Assembly (NCBI GenBank): GCA_006937955.1
Contig: SSNP01000035.1
Span: forward strand, 1,025,497-1,089,496
From: Pachypanchax playfairii
Taxonomy: Eukaryota > Chordata > Actinopteri > Cyprinodontiformes > Aplocheilidae
Reading direction: 5' to 3'
DNA length: 64,000 nt
How positions within the stretch are numbered: the first letter of the stretch is position 1; the number at the start of each line of letters is the position of its first letter. The notes under the pieces were generated by a model that worked only from the letters and a program-made list of their open reading frames with translations, was not told the origin of the DNA and did not search any database. A program made the translations under genes and the position numbers. Shown piece by piece: positions 38,591-51,300 of the stretch.

Positions 38591-41156
38591 CTTTTGTTGG
38601 ATCATACAGTATACTGAAAGTGGAACCTGATAGTGTGAACCATTTTTGTTTTTGTTCTGGCACAGAGCTCATAATAAAATAATGGCCAAAATCTTAGAGA
38701 AAAAAAAAAAAACAGATTTATTTATTTTTTAAAACCTTCAGTCTATTATTTTATTTTTTTTTTTTTTTTTCTGTGTGGCTATTGGTGATTTAACCATGTT
38801 GCTTATATCCTGTTCTGACTGCTTGTTTGGGTCTCAGCTGTCAAACTGGCTGATTTTTTTGAAGCCTGTTGCCCTCATCAGTGCTTTCTGTCCTAGCCAC
38901 AATCCCACCACAAGTAGCAGTAGCAATAAAAAAAGGTTTTGTATTTTTTTTTTCATTAATGCACAACCTTCTGCACCACTTTGGTTTTCCTTTTCCAATT
39001 GGAGACTTTTCACTGAATCATGGTGAGTTATCCATGATTGTTTAATCATTCATGCAAGTTCTTTATGATTTATTCTGCAGTGTGTGGCAGACTGATTGAC
39101 GAGAACACGAGAAAGAGACTATTTAGTGGACTTACTGCATTTTGTAAAATAATAAAATTGAAATGTCCTCAATAACCTCTGATTATTCAGACTGTTTTAC
39201 TTTCTCCCCTCCTCTTTCTTTTTTTTTAAATTTGGACATCTGAACACATTTATGCTGCACTTAGATAAGGAACAGCATAATCGGTTTTGCATAAAAAAGG
39301 ACAAAATATATAAATGAAATTAATATTTGGGAAAACAGCCTAATTGTGCTGCTGTGAATGCTCTAGTTGGACTTTACTACACCTCTACTACTGATATATC
39401 TAACCACATTATCAAAATCTATTCTGGTTAGAATATAGTATGAAGCGAAACCGATGTTGTTCATTCAAATGAATAAGAATTAATGCCTGCTCCTTATGAT
39501 GTAACACACAAACATGTTTTTATGGATTTTTTTAAAACTGTTTGCAGCTCTAAACTTTTTTGCCCAAGCAACTGCAAAAGATACACAAGTCACAACAAAA
39601 TGTGTGCAAATCTAAACATGGACATCAGAAATTAAGGTGCTGAGGATCAAGAGGAACTTCAGAACAAGAATAATGTAATACTGCATTAAGCCAAGCATCA
39701 TAAACTGGACATTTATATTTACTGAGGATGAGCTGTTGTACTGTGCAATTGAAAATTGTGTTTTACTGAAGCTTTCTTTATGGCAGAATAGCTGAATTAA
39801 TCTTTTGGTATAAAAACTGTACTATCTCTGTTGGGTGACCTGAAGTAGGTGGGCTGCCTTGTCTATGGTGGAGAATAGCCTTGTATCATGGAACCGATGC
39901 TGAGCTGCATCTTGTTCCTCAGTACATGGGGTGGAAGGTTTTGAAGGCACTGGAAGAATGAAATGAATGATTCTAACAATCCTAAAATTTAAAACCTAAC
40001 ATTTTAGTCAGCATTTTATGGTGTCAACACCTGTGACTTAAGGTAGAAAGACTTGCTTAACCAAGAGTTTAATTCACTGACCTTCTTTAAAGGAACTACA
40101 GAATTGAGTTTGCAGTATAAAGAAAGACTCATTTTTATAGTTTCAATAAAGTTGTTTTCTGTCAGACCTTCTCAACAATAGCCTGTGTGTGAGGTGTTTG
40201 GAACAAATGTAGACTGCATCTAATATCTCAATGTGATGAAAAATCATCCAGTAAAAATGTAGGCCCATTTTTAAAGGTAATTGTTTTCTCTAGACTCATT
40301 GTCAGTGCTTATGTAAAAAAAGAAGAAAAAAGATTTCTGTTTGTTCTCAATAGTTACAAACAGTTAGAATAAAAACTGCAACTTTATGGAGATTATGGAG
40401 ATGACTGGCTATTTATGACACATTCTGGATGTTTTCAAATTGCAACAAAAATGGCCTGAGTTACGTTTCTGTGAATGGACAGTGTTGTGAATGCAAGGTT
40501 AAGAATAATTTTTTAGCAAAGATTTTAAATAAATAACTAACTAACTGACTTGCTATGTGAATAAATATATAAAATGAAGCAATTTCCCCTTCTGTTCTGC
40601 ATCATATATTCTAGTGTATTTACAGCTGCTTGTGTGGCGTGTATACTCAACAATTTTCACAGTGGTGGTCGATCTTGCTGCGATCTATAATGCTGCAATC
40701 TGTAATTACATGGCAGCACTTTCCTTTAACCCTCCTTTTGCATTCAGGTGCATTACTTTTCTACCTCAGACTGACGCATAGAGACATTTTCTTCCATTCA
40801 TGAGCCAAGTGCACTTGCTGTAACATAATATTTTCATAATTTATCTCTGTAGGAAGATTTGTTCATCTGTCTACTCATGATATTCACCGTCACATAGAAT
40901 TGCAGAAGTACATTGCACTAGATTAACATAAATATATTTCATCCCTTACAGAATGAGCTTTTGTTTCCAAAAAATAATGCTGTAAAAATGGAAGATTACA
41001 GTCTTGTTACAGAAATTATTTTCTTTCCCAGCTGTCTTGTGTGTTCTCAACATTGTGACGCTTAAAAAAAAAGCCTGTAAAATAAACAACTTATTTCTAT
41101 ATAGTTACTAAGTAAATAGTTCAAGTCTTCCATTGCATTTCAACAGGTTTTATTAG

Positions 41157-41306
<150 letters not shown>

Positions 41307-41500
41307 TAATACTTTTTTGGGCTCCCTTGCCTGTTTTTGACCACTTTTTAAACATGTACACACAGGAAAAAATATCAAAGCCCAAGTTCTGTTATCTTGT
41401 TTGGTTTTGGTGCATCACATGCCAAGTTTATCAGAGTTTTTGGAGTTCTCATGAGAAATGGAGGCAACACACAATGTGCAAAACAAATGGCATTGATAAT

Positions 41501-41853
41501 GGCAGCTGTGGCTCAGGCAGTAGAGCAGGTCGTCTGGTATCCGGAGGGTCACTGGTTTGAATCCCTGCTCCTGGAAAAAGACCATTTAGCGGTTGTGTCC
41601 TTGGGTAAGACACTTCACCTACTTCACCTACTTCACCTGCCTGTTTGGTGGTGGTCGGTGGGGCAGGTGGTGCCTGGTAACCTCGCCTCTGTCAGGATGT
41701 GTCTCAAGACAGCTGTGGCTGCAACATGTGTGTAGTTTATCACCACCAATCATGTGAGTGTGTGTAAATGGGGGAATGACAAACTGTAGTGTGAAGTGCT
41801 TTGGGAGTTGTAGGACCTGAGAAATGTGCCGTACAAGTACGCGCCATACACAA
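41501..41853 (+). mobile_element. tRNA-derived SINE, family 2, copy 2
   Basis: Best copy of the family. A-box-like gtggctcaggcagtagagca, B-box-like ggtttgaatccc, then gtccttgggtaagacacttc, tttatcaccaccaatcatgt, gtagtgtgaagtgctttggg, ending gtacaagtacgcgccata. It carries a local triplication of cttcaccta at about 41612-41640 that the other copy lacks. Confidence 0.85.
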
Positions 41854-42099
41854 ATGCTGGCTTTTAAACTGTGAGGTGTTAACAAACATGCTGACCCATC
41901 TCATCTGTAGATTAAAAAACTGTCACAAACCAGACTATGGCCGAACTCAAAAGTGCCGCATGGCTTGGCTTAGTTTAAAAAAAAAAAAAAGTTTTATTGA
42001 ACACCAAGAGATGGAATAAAGCATAAATGACACTGTTGCATGTTCTTCTGTGGGCAGAACAAAATGTTAGTCCAGCAACAAAATCACAGTAACTCCTCT

Positions 42100-42325
42100 T
42101 CATAAAATCAAATCAAAATGCTTTATTAATCCTTGAAGGGAAATTAAATGTTGTTGTAGCTCAGTTCTTCTTCAGGGGGCCATTGCAGAGGGTTCTAGCT
42201 GTGGGCAAGAAGGATCTCCTGTAGCGGTCTGTGCTGCAGTGGATCTGAAGAAGCCTTTGACTGAAGACACTCTGTTGTTCAGTGTCTTCAGTCAAAACAT
42301 CATTAATCTTCCTCCTCCAGAGAAG
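42100..42325 (+). repeat. interspersed teleost repeat (TTTATTAATCCTTGAAGGG type)
   Basis: ctttattaatccttgaaggg, ggatctcctgtagcggtctg, then gcagtggatctgaagaagcc and an actctgttgttcagt end. I recognise this order from other fish genomes. It contains the 16-bp perfect hairpin at 42256-42296. Class not assigned. Confidence 0.6.
42256..42296. repeat. perfect 16-bp inverted repeat with 9-nt loop
   Basis: TTTGACTGAAGACACT at 42256-42271 is the exact reverse complement of AGTGTCTTCAGTCAAA at 42281-42296, separated by ctgttgttc. It lies within repeat sequence, so it may be a chance or repeat-borne hairpin rather than a host element. Confidence 0.9.
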
Positions 42326-42740
42326 CATTCAATCACAGAAACAAAGGAAGCAAACAGTCCAGATGAGGTAGACAGGCCACGGTCAGAGATGGAACAGAAA
42401 GTCCATAATCCAGGAAATCCAAACTCAGCGTACAGTTCGAAAGAGGATTTGGCAAAGCGGTGGTCAGGTTCAAGAACAAGGTCGGTATGAAACTATTCTT
42501 TGACAAGACAATGGTAAATCCAACATTATACAATGATATGGCAACAGCCTGTTATCAGACTGCTGCTTAAATAGTGGAGTGGAGGGAGTCTGATAGGACA
42601 GTGACAGGTGTGGCTGATGAACATAATTGCTGCAGTGAGGCTGTGAGCAGATATAGGAGAGCGGTGGTGACCTGACAAAAAGGCAGTGAACAGAAACAGA
42701 GACATAAACCTAATAACCAAAAAAATAAACACTACAGTAC
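42326..42740 (+). repeat. repeat-like sequence, class unknown
   Basis: Text such as gaaagtccataatccaggaa, cctgttatcagactgctgct and tgacaggtgtggctgatgaa resembles a frequent fish repeat. I see only this copy here, so the call is weak. Confidence 0.35.
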
Positions 42741-43483
42741 ATGATAAACTGAACCTTTACAGAACCTAAAACCCCAAAAATCAACACTGACAAACAAGAT
42801 ACAACCAACAAAATATGAGCAGTGGTGCCCGCAATCATGAAAACTTATAAAAACACAACAGTCATGATTTCTTAATACAAGTTTTTTTTCAAAATACAAA
42901 ACTGTTTCCACCACAGTCTCATGTCTACTTTAAATGAATTCACAGAAGAATGTTTCCTAATTCTGTTTAAATGCTTTTCATATATTTATTTGTGGTATTT
43001 TGTTGCAAGGTAGAGTTTTACCCTGGTGGATGCAGCACTGAATTGTGTTCACTGAAAATGACAGTTTCCTTAAGCTCGTGCTCTGATTTTTCATAACACA
43101 GCTGTGTCGGGGGGCCGCCTGAGGGCCTGAAGATTCCAACCATTTAATATTAAATATCAACCTTGTTGCTCTCTCATGCATAAAGAGTCCAACATATTTT
43201 CTAATTCTTTTGATGTTTAATCGTATGGTGCTAAAAACATTCTGTTTGCAATTTACCTGTTAAAAATAAATAAAACATAAAAAAAATATAATTTACCAAA
43301 ACAGACTCAACAGTCGTGAACTCTTCCAGATTTTTACCCCTGAAATGTTTAGCTTATGTGGCTTATCTTGGTCACACCGAGTCCTGTCACTAAGCTGCTG
43401 CGAGTGAACAATTAATTCTGAGAGGTTTTTTTCAGTTATTTTATTAATGCATTTAGTTTTTGCACTGCTAAACTTTGTCTCTA

Positions 43484-44361
43484 AAGTGCAACTCAACCCC
43501 CATACAGAGTATATCCCCGCCCACATTTCCTGTTTTAAAAATGTCTCAACAGGAGGCATTGCCCAGTGGGCCAGCGAACATGTGGAGGGGGCGTGGTCTG
43601 GGTTGTGATTGACACGCTGCAGTGACACAGATGGCCAAAATGATGGAAAGCCATCGTGATACGAGCTCCATTGCCTCAGAGGGAAGCAATTTTGAGGTGG
43701 AATATTTTTCTACACCTTCTTCACCAAAGGAACACTGGAACAGGCCCCGAGCCGTGTCGTTTTGAGCCGATGGCTAGTGAGCTGCTTGGGGCAACAGATG
43801 CGAAGTGGCATCACAGGATAGAATGTGGCCCGTATCTGACCAGTACATTGTTGTTGAAGCTAAATTTAGATTAGCTTGAGTAATATCATATAACTCTGCC
43901 TCAACAGGTGCAGCTGCGGCTGCTGTATCTCATTGTCTGCAACATATAATGCATGTTGTAGAGAAGAGCCCAATCAAAGTATCCTAGCATGACGAGAACA
44001 TCATTCAGTAATGTGTAAAAAACATTTACTATTTATTTCCTATTCCAACTTCATCTTGCTATGGGGGTGTGCATGACACTGAGATTCTTTTATATTTCAT
44101 ATTTCAATTTATATTTTCATAGAATGCTGATGTACTAATACAGTTTTGATTCTAAAAAAATAGCAATGCCTGATTCAAATTCAAATTAAAGTTTTAAACT
44201 GAAGAGGGCGCTTCACTAACAACTTCGGTAGAACATTTATAATTTTATTAACATTTGCTAAAATATAAAAAAATAATAATCACACATGCAGACACCATTA
44301 TTAGACACTCGTGTACACAGTTTTTTCAGCAAAAACAGTTGATTTGGGTTGAGTTGCACTT
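43484..44361 (+). mobile_element. 878-bp TA-flanked transposon relic
   Basis: AAGTGCAACTCAACCC at 43484-43499 is repeated exactly in inverse at 44346-44361, and TA flanks both sides (43482-43483, 44362-44363). GC-box-like ccccgcccac and gggggcgtgg precede a short ORF at 43631, as a transposon promoter might. No transposase is encoded, so this is an internally deleted or non-autonomous copy. Superfamily not certain; a TA duplication fits several cut-and-paste groups. Confidence 0.75.
43631..43870 (+). pseudogene. broken start of a P2X7-C-terminus-like transposon ORF
   Basis: From ATG at 43631 the frame reads MAKMMESHRDTSSIASEGSN, then FEVEYFSTPSSPKEHWNRPR and AVSF, and stops at 43763. Shifting by one base it continues FEPMASELLGATDAKW. 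Acidic/serine-rich starts with M.S...S..S..S.FEVEYFSP.SSP....W..P.A...FEP.ASE are familiar to me from many teleost proteins annotated as P2X purinoceptor 7-like. These carry the cysteine-rich domain of the P2X7 tail. That cysteine-rich part is missing here. The parentage is inference; the frameshift and truncation are seen directly. Confidence 0.5.
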
Positions 44362-45341
44362 TAAAGAAATTCCATCAAAATAAACATCTGAAAATATTTT
44401 AACAAAATTTTAAAAAATACACATTTCTCAGGTTTATGTGTTTAAAGTTATTTTTAAAAGTATTTTCTGAATTCATTTATCTTATTGTTGTATGTAGCCA
44501 GTTATCTATCCTGGCAATTTTGAGTGTAAACTATTTTTCCCTGTATTGCAAATGATATTCAGAGATATGTAATAATATATATGCTTTAATTGCAGTATTT
44601 TGTTACATTTTTCTTCATTATTTTCTCAAATACCTTTAGAAAAATTGATAAGCTGCATGAGGTTTGATGGATGGTCACGAGAATAAAAAATAAAATGTAT
44701 CCTTGTAATGAGTCTAGCTGCAGCATTTTAAAACAGCTAGAAAAAGTACCGAGAGCCCTGAATTTATTCATAGAATTGATTTCCCTGCAAGTATGAAATA
44801 GTATTGCTCCAAAAAAGAAAAACCTGCTACATCATTATATAGGTTTTAATCTTTAGACTCATATCATTTTGTAACTTCATTGGCTTCTATTGCATTATTT
44901 TTAGAGTTGGTTAAATATCAATAAAAAGGTTTTTCTGAAATGTAGTTTAAAAAAAAATATGTAAGAATCTTGAACATTTGTTACACGTTTTCAATTAACA
45001 TAACTAGACATTCATTTAAAAATATAAATCATTACAGATTATTTCCTTGGGTAAACATGTATATTTCTGGACTGTAAAAACAGAGTTAGACAGATTTAAA
45101 GATAACTGATTTAGTTTTTCATGTCTTTTTAAATCAACTGGTTGTGGATGTTAGTATCTGTGTGGCGGGTCAGATTTAATTGGATGCTGTGAAAACAAAA
45201 ACAAGGTGAACCAAATCCTGCCTATCTTTCTGCATAACTTATATCCTTTCTGGACTTTTTATGCATTCTGTCTCCCACTTCCCCAGGTATCATTCTGTTG
45301 CTCTTGCCATTGGTGCTTTGCTTATTTTCACTTTANCTTTA

Positions 45342-45342
45342 T

Positions 45343-45395
<53 letters not shown>
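45342..45395 (+). repeat. (TG)n microsatellite
   Basis: Nearly pure dinucleotide array, starting just after an ambiguous base at 45336. Confidence 0.95.
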
Positions 45396-45398
<3 letters not shown>

Positions 45399-45688
45399 TT
45401 GTATTTCTGACCTCCTGGGGACCCGTTTCCTGACTTTTACTATCTTTCTGGGGTCCGAGGGTTCTTGTGGGGACCGAAGCCTGGTCCCCATGGGGGGGAA
45501 TCCCCTTTTTAGGGTTAGGGGTTAGGTTTATAGGTATGGTGTGAATAGAGTTTTAGTTAGTCTTAGGGTTAGTTATAGATCAGTAATGGTTAAGGTTAGT
45601 AAAAGGGTTTGGGTTAGGTATAAATCTAGTTACTAAAATCAATGGAAGTCAATGGACGGTCCCCATAAGGATACCAAAACACACTTGT

Positions 45689-45689
<1 letters not shown>
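45396..45689 (+). repeat. GGGGACC / TTAGGG-rich repeat unit
   Basis: Edges are cctggggacccg on the left and ggtccccat on the right, an inverted motif. The middle is built from short variations of GGTTAGGG, GGTTAGG, GGTTAAGG and GGTTTGGG. I recognise this composition from fish, where it sits beside TG repeats as here. Class unknown. Confidence 0.65.
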
Positions 45690-45734
<45 letters not shown>

Positions 45735-45749
45735 ATGCATGTGTGTGTA
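45690..45749 (+). repeat. (TG)n microsatellite
   Basis: Second TG array, interrupted once by gcatgcat, closing the repeat unit. Confidence 0.95.
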
Positions 45750-46179
45750 AGAGGGAGATGGAGAGATGTGTTTTTCATGCCAAGTCTGTCTCTCAGTGGA
45801 ATGTTGTGTGGTTGTAACACAGATTTTTCCCTTATCCTTCGCAGTGCTGCCACTTAGGATAAAATAGATGGAATAAATTTTAATGTTGTTTCTCTCCATT
45901 GCTCTTCTCCCTGTTTTTCCTCTTTTTTTTACACCCACTTGTTCCTGTCTTTTATTGCTTTCAGCTTTTTTAAAGTCTTGCTTTTAAAATGTAGAATTTT
46001 ATTGTGTTATTATTATTGAGATGGGATTTTAAAGCTGAAATGCATATGTAGGTGACATGCACCACACATGATCCCCACTGAGGAAAAATGCCTTTAAAAG
46101 AAGATGTGAACTAATTAAAGTTTCATATACTATAATTTATAATTAAATGGATAACCTTGTTCTCTTCTCATGTCTGCAG

Positions 46180-46257
46180 TGAAAAAAGCTATAGAGTTGA
46201 AGTCCAGAGGGGTGAAGATGATGCCCAGTAAAGACTCCAGTCACAAAAACGCTGTCT
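46180..46257 (+). CDS. csmd1: csmd exon encoding the basic linker after the CUB domain
   Basis: 78 bp, 26 codons, phase 1 at both ends. The acceptor is tgtctgcag and the donor is GTCT|GTAAGT. It encodes VKKAIELKSRGVKMMPSKD followed by SSHKNAV. The stretch is lysine/serine rich and belongs to no folded module; it is the unusual long spacer between a CUB and the next Sushi domain in CSMD proteins. Being symmetrical and a multiple of three, it could be skipped without breaking the frame, which would shorten the linker to about 9 residues. I see no direct evidence of skipping. The final T pairs with TG at 54556 to give Leu. Confidence 0.94.
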
Positions 46258-48074
46258 GTAAGTACACTACGATCTACATATTTTGTGAGAGGGCGCATAA
46301 TTTGATCAAATATCACTCAGACATTTCAACCCAAAGGTAAAACATAGAGATTCACAGAATGTGTACACAAGGACACACAAGGTGCATTCATCTTTGATGT
46401 CACAGGAGCTGAGATTTCATCCATTTTTCAGTGAGGCTGGCCCTCTTTGGAACAAGAATTAGAACCACTTTCTCTATTTTTTACTTTTTGTGACACCTCA
46501 AGAAATTAGATTTTTTTCCCTCCAAAAAGTATCTAAACTGTTCAAGCAATTCCTTCAATTTCAGTATTGCATACCAACACCTGAAGTCATGCAGACACTT
46601 TTTGTGTTGTTTGATTACTCTTCAGTTAGAAACATTTTTTTTACAAAGTACAGATTGAGTGCTATTGTAAAACTACTCCAAGCTTAAATATAAAGCCTGT
46701 TGTGAAAATTGATTTAGAGGGCATAAAAGAACTGCTGTGAAAACACATACACACACATGCACACACACGCAAAACAAAATAGCTTCATATTTAAGTCTTT
46801 AAGTGATTGTTGAAAAGCTATTCAATAAAAACTGGACTTAAAATGCTGAAGGTTTATCATGTTAAATTACAGAAATACATGTTGCTTAATTAGAGTGCCA
46901 ACAAATCAGTTTATTGCTGATCTGCATGAGTTGTTAATGACAGGTTGTTAATGGCAGGTTAATGACAGGTTTTAAAAATGTGGAATAGTATGAACAAAAG
47001 ATTTTGAAAGGAGCAAAATAAACAAACAAAAAAAAAAAAAAGAAATCAAAAAGTGGAGCCTAAGTAAGCTATGAGAAAGAAACTGATATCTGATGAGTTG
47101 GGAATGTAAAAAGGACAATTTGACAATGTATTTGGAGATACAGTTAAGGGTGATTACAGAGTGGGAACAACTGAAGTGGTTATAAGATGGGTAATATGTC
47201 TGTGACAAGCTAAAATGAACTGAGGGAAAGTGACATTAGGCAAAGAACCCAGAGGGAAACAGAAAACAAACAAACAAAAAACAATAAACGAAACAAAAGA
47301 ACATATCTAAATAAGCATGACTACAAACAAGAACCCAAAAACAACATGAGTTATTACTATTGCTATTTACACAGTTTGAAAGTCCAACAGAAATGCATTA
47401 GATTAGTATATTTTTTTTAAATCACTGCAAATTTTGTTTTTCGTGTTACTATTTATGATATTGAGTCATTTTACTCAATACATATCAATGCAAAACTCAA
47501 ACTTAGTTTATTTTTTCTTTTAGAACTATTGAATTTTGCACTTTGTGCATCTCTGCTGATAGCCCTCTTTCATGGCAGACATTTTGAGGACTTGACTTTG
47601 ACACTCCTGAACTGATTTTAAGGTCTGCATCCAAGCACAAATGTTGCCCAGCCTGAACCAACCAAAAAATCAGATAATAGATTGATATAATATCTGTTTC
47701 TATGCATAAAAATACTATAACAATATTATTACAAATTCTCAAGGACAAAAATGATGATTATTATTAAACTCTGGTTTTGTGGTTGTTCAGATCATATATG
47801 TAAAACTGCACAAACCAGCTCTCAGCCAAACTATTTAGTCACTTACAGATATTTAGGCTTGAAATGTTGTTAAAAGAATCTTAATTTTTTTTTTCTTTCT
47901 CCGCCTAGTCTTTGATTACTAATGCATGTAACATATAGGGGAATCTACACAGTAGAAAAACCATGTAAGCTCTAAAAATATTTGCATTAGTTGTACAAAA
48001 CTTACTTTAACACATCATTGATTACAATTTGCCAAAAGAAATGTAAAATTTAATGGTGGCTTTTAATGATAATT

Positions 48075-48360
48075 AGTTGGTAGCAATGTTGGCTTGCAGT
48101 GAGAAGGTGTTGGTTTCAAAACTGGGCTTTGGACCTTTCTAAATGAAGCTTGCATGGTTTCTACATGCATGCATGGGTTTCTCTCTAAGGATTCTGGCTT
48201 CTTCCAATAGACCAAAAATATGCAAGAGGTTATTTGGCAAATCTGAACTGTTTGAGTGGTTGTCTGTCTGTTCCTGTGATGGACTAACAACCTGTCCAGG
48301 TGTGACTTCGCCCCCATCTCCCTGTGACCCTGAGCAGGAAAAGCAGATATAGATAATGGC
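48075..48360 (+). mobile_element. TGGA-tailed tRNA-type SINE, diverged copy
   Basis: ggcttgcagtgagaaggtgt, tggtttcaaaactgggcttt, ctacatgcatgcatgggttt, ctgtgatggactaacaacct, gtgaccctgagcaggaaaag: the order of the full copy at 34078. The tail is reduced to agatataga. Confidence 0.7.
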
Positions 48361-51300
48361 AGACTTACTTACATTTCTAAAGCTTCAAATCAGAAAAACA
48401 AACACACACAAAATGATTTCTCTGTAAAACTATAAAGATTATTTATAACTTATAACTGTTATGAAGCCTTTTCATTGTTACAGAAGCTCATTCCTCTAGC
48501 ATTAAATGAAACTCTATGATAAAATCACCTCATCAATATTTTGGGTGATTTATTCACCTGAAGTGTGTTTAGCGTTATTCGTGTGGTGTGCTTCTCATCG
48601 TCTCATTCAAATAATGCTTTTTTTTTCTGACAGAGTACTACTTGAGCATGTGCATGAATGTGTGATCACATCCCCGAGCATCTCCGTATATTGCATTTAT
48701 CCACGAAATGGTGTGCGGTGAAAAGCTAAGACCTCTCCCAAGGGCAAAAATACACACACTCATGCGCTCTTTATATATACTGTGCACACATTCAAATAAC
48801 ATCCTATTCATACACAAAAAGCCTTTTTTTTTTTCCACAGAAAAGAATTGCCTGAAGTCAGCCTGCTGAGTTTAAACCAATTGGTTTTGCTACACAGAGG
48901 AAACCTTCTTAATGTTGTCAGTGGAGATATGTCTTTATTACTGTATATTTCCTAAATATACAATAGTACATCACAATACACCACAGTTTTACTGCCTCTA
49001 TGATTCTGCCTCTTTAACAGGATGAGTTTATTCCTTAAAACCAAGCAGATGTCTGGAAAAGAAACTCTGAGGTTTCATGTAATAGATGTATCCCATCAGT
49101 GAAATTACTGTTGCGTTTCGGACAAGAGAAAAACTAGGAAAAAAATGTTTTACTTTGTTCCTATAATTAGAAATTTAGATTTCTGATATTCGATCCTAAC
49201 TTTACAAAAGAAAATCAGGCTTTCACAATTTCTCAGTGGAATATCGAATCATATGCCAAATGACGCTGCTATGAGAGTTATTTGAACAAAGAATCGTAAA
49301 GTCAAGGTCAGCTTTGGTTCTTGAACAAGTCCGTGAGCAACACATCTTTGCACTGCGTTCCTCCCAATGGTAAAATAATGGCACTACAAAAGGGATTGTA
49401 CCGTCTTTGTGTAATATATAATCATTATAAAGAAGCAGAGACTGATGGTAATGAGTTTTATCTGTCTGGAGAATCGAGTGCTTATGAATCATAATCTAAA
49501 AGACCGTCTGTAACAGCCTCTTGCCTATATTAAAGCACAGCATAATAGAAATACACAAAAGAGAAAAAAAAGGTTTGATATGTTTAAAATGGTGTATTTA
49601 TGAACATTTTTTCAGTCTTTATTAGACTCCTATGCAACCCTGAAGATAAGGTATTATCGTTAAATGTAAGAAGCAGCTATAAGGAGATAAAGTACTTACA
49701 ATATAAGAAACTTATTTAGTTATTACCTTCTTCTACAGAAGCATCAGCTCACTGCTGAGGATGTTTCATAATTATGGAGAGGCTGAAAGATTGTGATTAA
49801 GGAGTTTTACTCTCTAGACAATGACCTAGAACTCTAATGAATCATCAGTGTGAGAGTGTGATTTATAATCAGGGTTTTCTTCAGGATAATCAGGCAGCAT
49901 GGTGCTTCTGTGCACCCTGCTTGAATGGAAGACCACTTCAAATTATAAATAACAAGAAGGGAACAGCATCACAGCCAAACAATTAACAAGGAGAGCCTAA
50001 CATGTTGTCTTTTAGCAATAATAATATTGAGTTTAAATCACACTGAGCTTCTTACTTTTTAAATTTTTGGTGAATACACAGCTGCAGCCCTCAGATCCTG
50101 GGTGGGTTGTTCTTTGAGTATGAGAAGGTTGCGGAGAGAGAAAATGCAGAGTGGGTAAGAGGCGAGAAGAAGGCAGAAGAAGAGAGAATGTGATCTAACC
50201 ACACTTCACTTACTTCTGTCCTCATCCAGCAGCCACCTGAAGAGCACTTCAAAAGCTCATACCTGAAACACAAGTAACTTGATCACAAGCACACACACAC
50301 AAACATGCACTTTCATGCTATTTTTCCTTTTCTCCTTGCATCATTTCCTGTTTCTAAAATAATCTTTTTTTTAGTTGTTCATATTTTAAAGAAAGATACA
50401 GGAAAAAAACTGACAATGGTTTTTATAGTTTTTATATAGAGAGATACTCAAACTATGTATCAGATATTTAGCTGTTTGTATTAAAAGTAATACCCAGATG
50501 TATTTGTAGGACATTTTACAAGTTACCTAGTTTTGTTAGATTTTTATGATTTTCATTACAATTATTTTGTCATTTGAATGCACAAGATGTAAGCCTACAT
50601 AATGAATACACTAGTTTAAAATAAAACACTGACAGTTATCACTTTTCATTAGTCGTAGGTGACACAACTCATGACTTATGGCCAATGAGTGAAGAGTTCT
50701 ATGATTAGATTATTGTGAAGCATAGCAAACAGCTCGAGGGAGAAAACGTCTCCTCCTTTACACCCAACAAATCAGGCAGTGCTGTCTTGTGAATCGTCTT
50801 TGCTACTGGTAAACAAATTTTAGTTGCATTACCTCTATCTAACAGGCTGAAGTTTATGTATCAGTGTAGACAGTGTACCAGAACTGTGAAAACTAAGGAA
50901 GGTGTAATTAAATGCAATATTTTGGGGCACACAATACACCTGCCCATGTGAAGAGTTGGCTCTCCTTTGGGATTGTTTTGTTAGATTTTCCTATATTAGC
51001 TATTTTATGCATGGTGGTCAGTACAGTGGCCTTCTATTGAAAAAAAAAAAAAAAAAACATCTGTTTCCCTGGACATGTATAGGTATTTCTGGTTTCTTTG
51101 CACATACGCCACCACAGTGTCATTCCATAGACTGCCACTCACTGGTAGTGCATGTGTTTCCTTATAATAAATGTTCCATAGCCAAACTGCATTATGCCCA
51201 CCTGAGTAGACATGAAAACATTTTTTTAAAGACTATGTTTAAATAAAACAAATTTCAAACTTAGTACAAATGGATATTTTTCTTGCCCAAAGACAAAGAA

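Noticed and set aside
45206..45938. Several ORFs rich in VCVCV or THTHT
   Set aside because: Translation of the two TG microsatellites.
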